Counted from the stretch's first letter, positions 35,331 through 48,123 are shown. The stretch is DNA of 64,000 nucleotides from Adiantum capillus-veneris (GCA_014529385.2 CM043969.1:16072446-16136445); one strand, 5' to 3'. Program-made: numbers and translations. Notes: generated from the sequence alone by a model not told the origin.

Positions 35331-35469
35331 AGGGTGTATTGTACAGTAGTGTGTAGTTAATTGTAAATACTACATGATCTATACTATAATAAAAGGAGAA
35401 GAGATTCCGGCCCCCCTTGACACGTGGCAGAACCAGCATGAATCGGTCAGTGTGCCCTACGTCTCTCGG

Positions 35470-35472
<3 letters not shown>

Positions 35473-35506
<34 letters not shown>
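35473..35506. repeat. (CA)n microsatellite
   Basis: A simple CA tract. The long frames crossing it on both strands show nothing else recognisable. Confidence 0.95.
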
Positions 35507-35507
<1 letters not shown>

Positions 35508-35894
35508 GGAGAGGGGTGATCGAAGGCCGCCGGCCAAACTGGTATTTGTAAAGTTTCTCCCTACTACCTTCAACGCGTTTAATGGTGTTCTTTTAAAAAA
35601 ATGTGTACTACTTGACTTAAATAAGATACATTTATTGCGAGATTCCACTGAATCTTTTCCCCTTGCACTTGTCTCCTTCCTACTCACCCCCCTCAACACT
35701 AAAGCCCATGGGGTCTTTAATGAAGACAATGTCATGGGATCGACGGTGATCACCTACATGTAAGAGACACAAGACAAAATCAGTTGTTTGATTTTATTCA
35801 AGCGTGTCTGCGTTTATTATTTTTGTCCTAGTTTACTTTTGCCAGCCAAATTAGTTCACTTTATATGTTAATGTTTACACATTGTGGACATTAA

Positions 35895-35985
35895 AAGCCA
35901 TGTGCGCATGTGGTTAATGCATTGGGATCCCACGGTGCATGTCCGGGTTCGAGTCTAGAGGGAGACACGCCACATCTATTTTTTT
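35895..35985 (+). repeat. tRNA-like unit with a strong B box, possible SINE head
   Basis: TGCGCATGTGGTTAATGC (A-box-like) is followed by GGGTTCGAGTCTAG (B box, one mismatch to the GGTTCGANTCC consensus) at about 35945-35958, and by a T8 run. The spacing fits an internal pol III promoter. The acceptor arms do not pair well enough for a functional tRNA. Confidence 0.45.
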
Positions 35986-36056
35986 TGTTTAATGTCGAAT
36001 CTCCTTGAGATCTACGCGCATAGCTCCTAGCCGTAGATCCCATGGTGGGGTCTTTG

Positions 36057-38190
36057 TTAAAAACCCATCAAAGAGACAACAAGTTTGGCACATGAAGCTT
36101 TCGCATGCACCATGGGATCAATAATCCCTATTTCGCCCTGATTCTTAGGTCTTGCTATCCATTCCCATCTCCCCCATTGGAAGGGGTTGTGGCTTTCATG
36201 CTGCTTTTCCATAGAAAACGCTTGAAAGTCTTCAAGAATTCTTTCCAATTAGATTTGCTCATTTAGGAACAATGATAAAAATGAAATATACGTTATCATG
36301 AAATCAATAATCACCGTGACTCTACTATGAAAGAGGAGGAGCACAAACATGCATCTTCTCAATTTTTTGTTAAGTTTGGTCAAGATCCAACCAAATCTCT
36401 GTTTGTTTATCTGTGATGCCCACTCCAAGAGGAGCACCTAGGTGCCTAAACATAGTTCCCTTGCCTATAAACTCTCCTAACCATCCCGTGGGGTTGAAGG
36501 TGTCCCTTTTTGAGAGAGATATCAATCTTGATTTCTCAATACTGCACATTGAACTAGAGGCACAGGCAAAAAGTTGAACAATCTCAAGGGATCTTCTTAT
36601 CGTTTCCAATTCAGCTTTGAGAAAAGGAAAAGAGTCATCTTCAAAGGGATTTGCAAGTAGTTGCTTTCCTCCAAGTAGTAAGAGACCTTGAATTTCGCCT
36701 TTTGTTGCTGTGTCATCAAGTGACTGAGTCACATGTGGGTGAGAGCCAATAGCAAAAAAACAGCGGGGAAAGGGGGCAGCCTTGCTTGATCTAGCATTTG
36801 AACTCAAACCCTTCCACTATCTTGTTGTTGAAGAGGAGATCAGAGTAACTTCCTTCCCCCAATGTGGGACAACCGCACACATTCCGGGTCCAAAGCCCAA
36901 AGCCTTCATGACTGCCTCAATGTATGACCATGAAATTCTATCATAAGCCTTATCTAGATCAAGGTGGAGGAGAATACATTCTTGCTTGGTGAAGGAATTG
37001 TATTCAATACCAACCATGGTATCCAAGATGTTGTCATAAATTGACCTACCGTTTATGACTCCATGCTGGTGGGGAGTGATGATTCTATTCAAGGTTGGAG
37101 CCAATCTTAGAGCAATCACTTTAGCAATGATCTTGTACGCAACTTTCATCATCGAGATAGGCTTCTAGTGCTTCGACAAAGAGCAGCATACCAACTTGGG
37201 GATAGGTTTGATCAATCCTCTCTTTAGGCTTGCATCCAGTCGACCCTCCAACAGAACCCTGTTAGCTAGTTGCACTATCGGGATTTTAAGATCGTCCCAG
37301 GACTCTTTGAATAACTCGACAGTTAGTCCATCCCACCCAGGGGACTTTTCCTTCCCCATAGCTTGCAAGGCAGTCCAACACTCATCGTTAGAGATAGGCA
37401 TCTCCAATGCTTTTGATTCAGTAGGAAGTAGGTTACATTTAACCAAACCAAGCAGTAGGGCTCTAGCCTCCCCGATCCCCTGAGTGCAGCCTATCGACTG
37501 ACCAAGTAGTAGGGCTCTAGCCTCCCCGATCCCCTGAGTGCAGCCTATCGACTGACCAATAATTTGATTGAGATGGTCGAGCATGAGCTTGGCCATATCA
37601 CTCTGGTCCCTTACAACATTGCCCCTCTTGTTAGTGATTGTTGTAATAGAGTCCCTTCTTCTTTTAACTCTGAGAGCTCTAAAGAAATGTGCCTCATTAG
37701 TGGGCTCGGGTTTCCGGGAAAGTTCTCTGGCCAGTAATCGGGTCTTATTAATCTCCTCAGCTTGCAAATCAGTGAGACATGCTTTGGCCTCCAACCATCT
37801 TTTATACTCTTCTTGAAGAGATATTCCTTCTTGCTTTCTTTTGGCTAGTTCCTCCACCTCTTCCTTCAGCCCCTTGTTCACGTCCTCTGAAGCCTTTTTC
37901 ACTTTAGGCCATGCTCGTTTAATCACGGATTGGATTCTACGCACCAGAGAGGTCCATGCTCGAGAGTTAGTAGCTCCCACATCTTGCCTTAGCTTGTACA
38001 GGGCCATCTTAGCTAAAGACATGAAGAGGGGGTCATTAAAGAGATGATTCCCAGAGACTTTTTTTTTCTTCTTCCCTCTCGGGAACCTGCATCTTTATTG
38101 GCCCTGGCTATGAAGCTTAAGGGGGAAATGATCCGACATGCTTTTGGAGGTGACGACTTATAGCATCACAGATGAGGGAAGCCAGTCTCC
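36057..38190 (-). mobile_element. LINE relic (endonuclease end and RT), minus strand
   Basis: Read on the minus strand from about 38150 is the end of the endonuclease (SMSDHFPLKLHSQGQ, catalytic SDH). A linker open frame follows, 38022-37165 (285 residues, with EKSPGWDGLTVELFKESWDD near its end). RT motif A (HLDLDKAYDRISWSYIEAVM) is in the next frame, 37152-36817. Then come QKxSPLPRCFFAIGSHP-type sequence and a damaged catalytic box FEDDSFPFLKAE, 36807-36370. The post-RT part reads GEIGIIDPMVHAKASCAKLV (36057-36248), where the copy ends. Frames change at several points. The linker carries an exact 54-nt in-frame duplication (GQSIGCTQGIGEARALLL twice). Confidence 0.9.
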
Positions 38191-38694
38191 CTGATGGGAG
38201 ATGTAACATCTGTCCGGACACTAACTAGGAATTATTTTTTAATGCAATACTCACATAAAGGGAGTTGTTATAATATTCAAAGTGACTTGATATTTATCAT
38301 TTTAGTTTCTAGAAGGGTCATAGGCTTATACAACTTTCCCTCGTTTTGTCAGTTTGGAAAGGGTCCCTCTATACTCTATATTTTCAATATTCCAATGTAA
38401 TATGTGGAATCCTACGAGATCCTCTTTCAATAATCTCTTTATGCACACCACGACAGTCTAAAACACCACACTACAGCCTAGGTTAGAGCTCGCATCAAAC
38501 ATCATAGCATTTTATCTACGTTGATCTAACCATCTCACCGATCGTTTTTTTGCGTTAGTAGATTGCCGCTCCTTTATAAAAAAAAGAGTATGTAGAGCCA
38601 CTCCTTGTGGGGTGTGCATGTCAACGTGTGTTGTCCCTGGTACCACCCATTGTTCCCCAACCTGCTCGTCCCCACCACAAGTCCTCAGTTGCAC

Positions 38695-38720
38695 ATCCCC
38701 CCCCCCCCCCCCCCCCCCCT
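38695..38720. repeat. poly-C tract
   Basis: About 23 consecutive C, the fourth long G/C homopolymer in the window. Proline-rich frames across it are artefacts. Confidence 0.9.
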
Positions 38721-39279
38721 CATTATTTACTTTACTTTTCACTTTTATTTAACATTTTCATCTCCTTGGATTCGTTTCGAAAAAATGAACCCAAAATTGT
38801 AGATACATACTGACATGACAGGCTCATACTATCCTTGATGGTTTGCTCAAAAATATTAGAGAACAAGAGATTGAAGAATGCTTTCCAGCTAGCAGTTTCA
38901 TCCCATGATGTGAAGTATGAATTCATGATTCTTTTTTTAATCATGCAAGAGTATATTCATTTAAGGGCCTCAAAAAGATCCATTTATACCGCTCTTGTAC
39001 ATGTAATTTTGTAACGCTTTAAAATATAGAAAACCCCTGCGGGTGACTCGTATGTTACATATTTTGAGGTGGATCCTTTGGAGGACACACCCACACACAA
39101 ATACATTAACACAAATAGGGTAAAGTAAAGTACTTTTAGTTAAAAGCCTTATGTACTAAAAAGACTTATGTGGATCAAGATTTCCACTTTAAATCCTCAT
39201 ATGGATCAAGATTAGCTTCAGAGATAGACATTAGAACATGAGTAGCCAATTCTCTAAACCCCATACCAAGTGTTAATAC
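38721..39279. other. no gene seen
   Basis: AT-rich spacer without recognisable features. Confidence 0.4.
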
Positions 39280-40018
39280 ACGAGGCTGATTGGTTCACCC
39301 CGTTAGACAAGCAATGGAAGAAGCAATGGTGGGAGACTCGATGGGTCGAGGTTACGAAGAACATTTGGAATCCATAGTGGCCTCAATTTATGAAGATATT
39401 TTTGTGGAAGGTTCTATGGGGGGCCATTCCAACATGCATCAAGATTCAAGTACGTGGCATCATGCCCGATATATGTTCAGGGTGCAGATTGGCTAGCAAA
39501 GGCCTCTCCCACCTTTTCATGGAATGCCTAGCTATAAGAGGCCTTGCAAGAAAGATGTACAAATGGATATAAAGAACATGGAAGATAGGGTTTTTCAGGA
39601 AGGATCTGTGTCTTGGTGGCAAACAGTTTCGAAGTCTTGTACTGCTAATATGTACTCAAATTGTCAGATATTGTTTCTTTAGTTATATCTGGAAGGCCAG
39701 GAATTGACGTGTTTTTTATAGTGATCTCTCTGTGGCTAGCTTCTCAGAGATTGTACAAGAAAGCATGGAGATAATATATGTGGTAGGTAAAAGGCATAAC
39801 TCAGATGATTGGCTTAGGGCGACCCTCGCCATCCGGTAGAGCCTTGCTTGATAGAGGATTGAACTTTTTTTAATAGTACGATACTAGGTATTGTTAACTA
39901 AGCTTGGATGTAACCGTCTATCGCTCAAGGCTTGGCATGAGCTTCAGACTAATTTGTATATTTCTTGGTGACATTATAATAGAATCACTCACAATTGTGA
40001 GTTTTGCCAAAAAAAAAA
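39280..40018 (+). mobile_element. LINE 3-prime end: zf-RVT region, 3-prime UTR, hairpin and poly(A)
   Basis: The segment 39390-39572 encodes a clear zf-RVT remnant (FLWKVLWGAIPTCIKIQV, then CSGCRLASKGLSHLFMEC). A decayed tail and a 3-prime UTR follow, with AACCGTCTATCGCTCAAGGC. That UTR is shared with the minus-strand tail at 61.6-61.9 kb. It ends ATTATAATAGAATCACTCACAATTGTGAGTTTTGCC and 10 A (to about 40018). The 5-prime part is absent, as expected for truncated LINE copies. Confidence 0.85.
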
Positions 40019-40149
40019 GGCTCATGGATTCATATCAAATGAATGTCCAACTCCCTTCTTCACTAAGGCTTATTTTGAAAAATCGATAAAAATAATAAAA
40101 TAAAAAAGGATGTAAAGTTATGTATGTAATGAAAATTGATATTTTGTTA

Positions 40150-40618
40150 TTAACTGCAGCTGACAAGTGAAAAAAGTTGACCAAGCTATGGACTATGCAT
40201 TTTATATATATATATTATTATTCAGGTGCTCTTTATGAGCTATGAACATTATTGTGTACGGTTGAGTAGTATGTACTCACTTTGAGTATTCAAGAAATCT
40301 ATAAATAAATATGTGCAAGAGAAAAATACTCACTCTTGCACGGGGGGAGATTGCACCTAGTGCATGTGTACTTTTGCTCTCCTCTCCTCTCTTCTCTCTC
40401 GTCATGCCGGTGTAGCACTCCACTCTAGCATGTGCATCCGCACATGCTCTCTTGCTCTCTCTCATGCTTTGTGTCTCTCTTTGATTGTGTGAAGTCTTGA
40501 TTATGTGCTACGGGATTTATAAGGTATGCAGTTTAATCGATTTTATGGCTTGCAGCATGTATTTTTTGCTATTTTGCAGGGTCTTCCACGCCTCCGTTTG
40601 TAGCAATGGTATCAGAGA
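40150..40618 (+). mobile_element. LTR relic with TATA box followed by a tRNA-Met primer site
   Basis: TGGTATCAGAG at about 40608-40618 matches the initiator tRNA-Met primer site. Upstream are a TATA box (CTATAAATAAATA, about 40299-40311) and the TC-rich composition of a copia-type LTR. The left LTR border is not fixed and no coding part follows, so this is a fragment. Confidence 0.5.
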
Positions 40619-41649
40619 AAAGGTTGAAGTCCAAAAACTAAAGGTTTCAACAAGTAGCAACTGAGTATTTTGTTTCCATAATTATGCTTGTAGATGTTTT
40701 TAGTTGCTTCAAGTTATAATAATTAGTATTGATTGCATGATAAAATTAGTGATTTATAGAATTAAGGAGAATCCCTTCTTTATTATTAAGATATAGTGAT
40801 TGATAACAACCTAGTTAAGGTAGGCTAGCATAGAGAGTAGAAGAAGGGTTGATGATTAATTGGACGAAAGCAAAACATCAACTAGAAGAAAATGGAGTAA
40901 ATATGGCAGCTCAAAGAATTGGGTCATCTTTAATGTTGTAAGAAAAATCCAAAGAGACCTAGTCAAACATCTTTTCAATGAGATCTAAAGTCGAGACTTG
41001 TTACTCTTGGGAGAAATGGGATGACCATTCTTCCCATGAGCAAATCAGAAGAGGGGGTGCTATGTACATAAATAGATATATAACAGCTGAGGGATGTTAA
41101 TACATACTGAGGGATGTTAATACATATTATTAGCTGTAGCATGGTAATAAAATATAATGTTTGAGTTTTTGGTGGGCTCCAATTAAGGGTGGTCGTCAGA
41201 GTCGCAATCGGTAGCGCATGACAGTAGACGGAAACATCATCATCCATTGCCCTCCATCGACTTGGTGCTGCTCCGACATTAGTGTCCTCAACAACATACA
41301 AAAGCGGTGTCGGTGAATTGTTAGGTGCATCGCATGTAGATGTGCACACTAGTTCTTACAGTTGTACGTTGACTTTGTCAACCAAGATTACTTCAGCCGC
41401 TCTTTACTCCAGCACAATATGCATTCCAGCTAGCCACAATTTTGCTAAAAACTTTTTTTCTCTCACTCTCTACTTGATCACCAACGCCATGCAGAACTCA
41501 TCATTTTGCGGTTGTGGTCGCATAACCACTAACAAACTGTATGTAGTCAGACTCTCTCTCTCACACATTTTCATGCATGAATTCAAAAGTCAAAACATAG
41601 TGATTGATTTTGAGAAATCTTGTGCTTGTATGCAATGAAACCATCCTAG
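40619..41649. other. no gene seen
   Basis: No recognisable frame. It includes a short direct repeat (CTGAGGGATGTTAATACATA, about 41088-41130). Overlapping frames at 40975-41638 on both strands lack family motifs. Confidence 0.4.
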
Positions 41650-41860
41650 TGTTGGGGTAAAGCGATGTGCCGCTTACCCATCTCGACCGTGTCAAAAGAC
41701 ATTTGATCGCCCATCACTTGTACACACCTTAGTCTTTATTAGATAGAAGAATAAGGGGCTCTCTTACACATTGTGGTGAGCTTCTCTACCCACATCTTGT
41801 GTTCTCTCTTTCCCTCTCTGAACATGCACCAGATTTGCACACTCACAATTGGTATCAGAG
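41650..41860 (+). mobile_element. small LTR relic (198 bp) with tRNA-Met primer site
   Basis: TGTTGGGGTAAAGCG... to ...CACTCACA (41650-41847) has TG...CA ends and the size of a copia LTR, and TGGTATCAGAG follows at 41850-41860. It starts TGTTGG like the complete copia element at 51.4 kb but is otherwise different. Shortly after comes ATGGAAAAGAATGC, possibly the start of a gag, which soon stops. Confidence 0.6.
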
Positions 41861-43384
41861 TGCATGGCAATCTCAGAGAGAAAATCGACGTTATGGAAAA
41901 GAATGCAGTGAAACATCAAAATTTTAGCATTATCTTACAACATAGATTTGACTAACCAAAAAGGCAATTTTCAGCTTGATTCCCCTTGTCTTTATCGGAA
42001 ACACCGTGATATATTTCGTTGTATGTTTGGCAAACTACTTGTAGGTCGAGGGTAGATAGCTGGAAATTTTTATAGATTTGTTTTGACTTGTAAAAACAAC
42101 CTGCTTCAGAACCATTTTTGCTCCATTTTTGCATCTCCTGACTGTTTTTTTGAGATTTACAACTTCACACAAGGAAATTTTTGCATAGATATGCATACCA
42201 TGTATGCATATTGTGGTGATTTAGAGTGCTTTTGGAGCTGATTTTCTACTTCCAGAGAACTTGATTGAGCTTGGTTTTTCTCTTTTGCATAAGCTAAGAA
42301 CATTTGGTAGATGTATTTACACTTGTGGACTCTTCGGATTCTAGAGCAGGATCATCAAAGGTTATGCATGTTGGCTCGTACGATTGAGCTGATTTCAAAG
42401 AGAGTGGTGCACAAATTTGCAAAGAGTTTTACCAAACATTTTGGCATTGATTCAGTGCTTTGGTTTATGATCTTTGTGGATGAATTTTCATATGGTTATG
42501 GCACATGGTTGATGCCCATGTACATGCATTTTGGTGAGCGTCGGTGATCTCTCTTGAGAGCATTGTTTTTGCATTGATCAATTTTTTGGTTTTGCATATT
42601 TTTTGATGCTTGCTTATGCGTGGTCACTTTGTTTATGTATGTTGAGTGTGGATTGCCATTTTATGCACATTATGGGGCCATTTTGGCATCTTGGATGATG
42701 CGGTTTACAGCTTGAGAGTTTGTATTGAGATTTCTCAGCATATATTTTGGCTTGATTTCCATACATTCTTTTGATGTATTTGCAGTCATTGGATAGAGAG
42801 GATGATTCTCTCTTATTGTGGTCGACTTTGCTCCCACATTGACATGCATATGGTATCTTTTGGGCACAAATTGGTGTTCTTATATCCACTCTCGCAAGAA
42901 TGAGATTTGGGTATGGTCGTAGTGGCTACACATAGACTTATGGTATGCATGGTTTGTGATTGACGGATATTCCAATCGTGAGTCTACTGCGTTGGTTATA
43001 GGTTCCATGTACTTTTGGAACTTGAGACTTGCATTAGTGTGGTGATTGTAGAGCACAATGTGGTTACACTACTACGGAAGATTTCATGCACTAGAAGTGT
43101 GTCAAAAAATCATTGTGCATCAATTATATGCCATAGCCAAGCACAAAATTGTTTTCCAACAACCTGACTATTAGTCTAATTTTGACAGTTAATTGGTGTG
43201 TAAATTCATAGAACAATGTCACAAGCTTTCAAAACATATGCATATTTATTGCATTTGGAGAGAAACCTTAGCTACACACGTGCTAACAATAGCCTAGAGC
43301 CTCCTGGTCCTACATATGATGGTAGACAATCCCGTAGTCTAAGAGATGACATGCAAAATAGGAAGCCCGTCAAAAATTTTGTGC
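41861..43384. other. no gene seen
   Basis: Apart from a possible short gag start at 41894 I see only AT-rich sequence. The 78-codon frame at 42311-42547 has no recognisable motif. Confidence 0.4.
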
Positions 43385-45880
43385 TTTCTAAAAGTATACC
43401 ACACTTAGCATGCATGTAAATCTAGCAATTACCAAGAATAATGATGCTTTCCAACAACTCTAGAAGATCAATGTCATCACGAATCTGTTTTCCCATGTCA
43501 ATGCCTCATAGGATGACACATGGGTTCAAGTCGGAAGCATATGAAACCATAGTTAGAGAGAGTTCCTCAATTTGCATTGCGTTCAAAAAAAAACCTAGAG
43601 CTTAAAGTGAAGTATCAATATAACATTTGGCATACATGAAAACTAAAACCAGCCTAGAGTCTCGTAGCCTCGCTTATGTGGATGGGCATTCCCCATAGGC
43701 CAAGAGATGATGTTGGTGCAGCCAAAGTTGGTCGACCATAGAAGATGGCACAGGCAGGGATATGTATGCTACCATGTGCATGGTTGAGTGCTAGGGAAAA
43801 TGGAAAGATCCTAGGTAGACAGATAACAATGGTTGTGTATGTCTGATGCGGTTTATAGGTCAAAAAGGGATCCAGAAAGAGCCAATTTGGGTGGCAGGTG
43901 AAGGATGTCCAAAGGGCTAGTTTTCTACTTGAGGATGTAGATCTTGAGATGCTCAATCAGTAGGTTTAGGCGGCTCATCAAACGGAGCCACGGTGTGCAA
44001 GATATGGTGCTTTGAAGTTGAAGGTGTTTGCATATCTAAGACGGATAGGGCAGGTGATGCCAGGTGGTCCAATCTGGTTGGGAATTATGGGTGTGTAGAG
44101 CTTGAATTATGGAGCATGTCAATATTTTAAGATCGGCAATATGATTCCTTAATACTAAGTTACGGGACTTTATACCTCCTTGCTTGACCGCTTCAAAAGG
44201 CATGCCATCATAGGTTTTTTGAAGCTCGATGAGGTTTGGGAAGATAGAGGACAAAATGTAAAGCCAACAGGAAGTGATTGCTTGTCAATCAAATTCTCTG
44301 TCAGTGAGTTACAGCCCAATAAAATTTGTTCTGTTGCCAGCTAGAAGTTGCCATATGTTTTTTGGTATTTTTGATTGACTCGGTTGGAGGGCTTGGCGGA
44401 GTCGAAATGTAGCCGAGACGAGTGAGGTTGAGGTTGAGGTTGGCAATGCCAGCTTGAAGAGAATTTTCCAGTTTGGGGATTGGAGCTTCATGCATCACAT
44501 GGCATGCAGAGAAGTTGACATAAAAAAATATTTTTTTGAAGTTTGTGGTGGTGATTCTCGAAGGATTTGGAGGTAAAGGCATGGTGACCTACCACATGTC
44601 AGCATATTGGTCCCATATGTAAAGCCAAGAGGGTACCATTTGAAGGCATCGAGCAAGGAGGGAGCTCGTGGAGGCCCGAAGGTGTTGGCTATGGAGCTCT
44701 TTGGTTGGCGCTGTGTACGACCCTGCAGGGCGGCTTGATTGGTGGTGAGTTGCATGATGATGTGGTATGCCTTGCCCAGGGTGGTTTCCCACATCCACAA
44801 GGGCAAAAATATTTTGAAGGGAGACCTGGGAGCAACGATGGTGCCGTCGTTTCCACTAGGGAGTTGTTCATGTGATAAGAGGAGAGAGAAATCCCGAGGC
44901 TTGCAAGGGGCGGTTCACCTGCATATGAAAGGGAAAGTGTCCGAGTTGTTAGTAGCATGCAAGAGTTGCTAATTTGGGAGTGCCAAGTGGTGGACAATGC
45001 ACCAAAAGTTCTAAATGGAGCTCAATTGTCTACATGAGCTAGAAAACACATTTTTTTCTTTTAAAGGCTTTGTAAAACCCCTATAAAGGGATGTTCTCAC
45101 ACCAATTGAGGGCTTTTTTCCAGGTTGGCTTTTAGGGCCGTTTTGCTCCGTTGTTGAGCATCGAGTCATGGTGGACGGAGCCGAGGTGTGGCTATGGAGT
45201 TGTGATGCTTGTGCGGAGTGAGAAGGCTGCCGATTTGGAGCATGTTTTGTAAATGGTCATATTTGTTGAGAATTGAAGCCATCATTGTTGTGCATTTTGT
45301 GTTTGTTGCCCCTTGCCCCTTTTCTTTGCTTGTGTACGTGTGTTTTTGGGTGTGTGCCGACAGTTGTGCGCCCCCGATGGTCTGTTGTGCATGAGGGATT
45401 GAGAGAGGTTGTGTGTGTGGTGAAGACAGTGAATTGTGTTGTACGGGGTGATCAGGGTCTGTTTATGTTGTCGCATAAAGTGTATGCATATGGTTGTGTG
45501 CAAACGGTGGTTTGCATGTGAGTCATGTGAGTATTGAAGATGAACTCTAGTGGATTGGGGTGATGTGTGTATCTTGCACCATAGAGATCCGTGTTGATTG
45601 TGTGTCGGGTGTGTTCCCCTTTCCCCCTTTCCAACATGCTAGTTAGGAAGGTTGCCAAAACTATAGTGCTTTAAACATTACACCACACTTGGCATGCATA
45701 TCAATTAGAGCATTTACTATAAACATTTTTCTTTTCAACATGCCCATGCTATCAATGCCATCATGAATTTTCTTTCTCGTGTCATTGTCTAACACAATGC
45801 CACATGGCTTTAAGTTAGCAGCATATGAAGTTGCATTTGAGAAAAGTCCCTTAATTTGCCTAGAGCTTGTCTACATTAAC
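43385..45880. repeat. diverged direct repeats flanking a 2-kb unassigned segment
   Basis: About 43385-43625 and 45655-45880 are related in direct orientation. Shared strings include ACCACACTT-GCATGCAT, TGTCATCACGAAT-type sequence, ACACATGG and CCTAGAGCTT. Between them lies 2 kb in which both strands hold overlapping short frames (for example 43654-44997 minus) that I cannot assign. The arrangement could be a diverged tandem duplication or an old insertion. Confidence 0.5.
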
Positions 45881-46275
45881 ATACATGTCTACAAACCCTT
45901 GGTGCAAGCTTGATATTTTTTAGTCTTAGGATGAATTTGTATGCCCGTAGATGACTTGCATGATGCAGCAGGCCTTCAAAAGCAACCTTCCATATAGATA
46001 ATGTGGTAATTATGGAGAACATGGAAACTACTAGGACTTATTTTTCCAATATTTCTCTTTCAACACATATTTAGGAAAATAGGGAAAAATTCACAAATTT
46101 GGGATGATTCTTTGTGTCTCATGTACTTGAGGTAAGGTTGTGTTGTGCTAGGTTGTTGCACACAAGAAAATCGTGATAAAATGTTTAGTGGATGCTTATC
46201 AGTCTGCAAGATCCAATATTGGGCATTTTCAACAACCATACTATACCCTAGAGTGTGTTTGCACATGATAGTTTA

Positions 46276-46277
<2 letters not shown>

Positions 46278-46337
<60 letters not shown>
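46278..46337. repeat. (CA)n microsatellite
   Basis: About 30 CA repeats, not coupled to an AG tract, with no gene adjoining. The 400 bp before it contain nothing I can identify. Confidence 0.97.
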
Positions 46338-46339
<2 letters not shown>

Positions 46340-46454
46340 CACCCAAAATAAAATTTTCTTTCCACACATGCTTCATTGACAAAACAATTAAAATGTAAGT
46401 TGTAACACAAATTTGGGTGACTAAATTAAAAAAAGAACCATTCGTATTGAATGA

Positions 46455-46635
46455 GATTTCTTGAAGATTACAATGTTGATAATGACTCTAACTATGCGTC
46501 TACTAACTTGAAGCATTGTTAGAAGATTACAAAGGTGGGATGCCAATATCAATGTTGATAAGGACTCTAGCTATGGGTCAACTAATCTGAACCATTGCTA
46601 GAAGATTACAAAGGTGAAAGGCCAATGCTAGGAAT
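46455..46635. repeat. ~90-bp tandem duplication
   Basis: Two units share CAATGTTGATAA-GACTCTA, ACTAT, GAACCATTG-TAGAAGATTACAAAGGTG. Nothing coding was seen. Confidence 0.75.
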
Positions 46636-46703
46636 CATTCCTCCTCATTTGCATTGACATTTGATGCCATCAAGTTTCAATCGCCTCTATTTGGACTTGA
46701 GGA

Positions 46704-47454
46704 TTATTGCCTTTGGAATCTTAATTTTTTAGAAATTTGTCCACCCTTGGGCTTCCATGCCCAATTGATGCAACTAGTGTCTTCCCAATGTTCAGGATCG
46801 TTGATGTTCTCTCTCCAATACTTGCTCCAACAATCCTTGTAAACCTCCACATCACTTGCATTCTTCTTCTTTGAAATTGGTGCTTAGTAATGTATCTTGA
46901 CTTGAAGGTAGGTTGTTAACTCATTGTTTTGATCAATATCTGTCATTTTCAGGCCTAGACAGACTGGGTAATTCTCATCACAAGGTTGCACAACTACAAA
47001 GTCTCCCTTTGCCACATCAAGAGTTGGGTGGAATTCAATAGGTTTGTTGTGCATTGGACCACATTATTGGCCTTCAATTACATCAAGTACTTCATATAGA
47101 ATATCTTCCAATGGAACTCCAAGAGGATGATCTTGTTCACATATACTCCTTGGCCAAAAGTCATCAAATAAAATATCTTCGTTTGCACCAGGGGTTTGTA
47201 TAGCTTGCATGAGATTCTCCTAGTACATGAGAAATGGGTTGATCCACCTAACATACTCACTAACTAACATACTTCTTTAATCCGTCCATAACTTTCTCGC
47301 TATCTTTAACATACTTAAAGGGTGGTAATACTTTTGGAACACCTTTAAAAAGCTTGGGTCTTCCTTTATCATTTCTCTTCCATAACTCCATACCATTTTT
47401 GGGTAACCAATCAACATTTTTAGGGTGTAATTTGTATTTCATTAAAGGTATCAC
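46704..47454 (-). pseudogene. decayed gene of unknown protein, about 240 codons
   Basis: A clearly protein-like frame can be followed on the minus strand. A basic segment at 47454-47260 (LPKNGMELWKRNDKGRPKLF, then LPPFKYVKDSEKVMDGLKKY) is cut by an insertion of about 16 nt that repeats TATGTTAGTTAGTGAG. In the next frame it resumes (VRWINPF) down to TAA at 46706. Segments include DDFWPRSICEQDHPLGVPLE, KGDFVVVQPCDENYPVCLGL and DVEVYKDCWSKYWREN, then DPEHWEDTSCINWAWKP. Three in-frame stops interrupt it, at codons where Tyr, Gln or Trp would be one base away. The Trp-rich end and the VVVQ...VCLGL module look like a conserved chromatin- or transposon-associated C terminus, but I do not recognise the family. 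Upstream coding sequence is lost beyond 47454. Confidence 0.6.
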
Positions 47455-47921
47455 TCATATAGAACCTAAATTGCAATGGCTTTTTCTTATTTCTCAAATG
47501 AGTGAATGCATGTGCACCTACAGGCTTTATGTCTGCATGCACATGTGTGTAAGTGCATATTAAAGATGTACTTGTGCACATTGCTTGTGTATGTGTGTTT
47601 TTCTTGGGCAAGGAGAAGATATGGAATATCACTATACACGTAAAATTTCTTTTTTCTTTGAATTTTTTTGACAATACTCTTCATCATACATCAATGAATA
47701 CTATTAGAAATATATTAATGAATGCACTTTCATTAATATATAATTGTAAAGACCCCTCTTTGGCTACTTCTTTCACCTCACTATTTTCTTTATTTAGCTA
47801 TAAATATCTATGGATGTTGAAACATATTCATGGTTTATTGTATTTATCCGCCATTTATCTTGATTTTCATGATTGTTTTCATTGTATTCTAAGGGATCAT
47901 ACCTTCAAAGAGTCCAACCCT

Positions 47922-47933
47922 CATCTCTCTCTC

Positions 47934-48016
<83 letters not shown>

Positions 48017-48123
48017 TCATGGAGAAAGATTTCAAAGGCTAAATGACCCTTCATGACACTCCCAACCAGAGAGATAGGGCCTACATGAGGCATGTACTTC
48101 TACATTTGACATATGCATGGGGG

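Noticed and set aside
35895-35985. Functional tRNA gene
   Set aside because: A and B boxes are present but the acceptor and anticodon arms do not pair; it is better read as a SINE head.
43654-44997. Series of minus-strand frames of 60-103 codons as a gene
   Set aside because: Both strands give equally long frames, no domain is recognisable and frame shifts would be needed every 300 bp.
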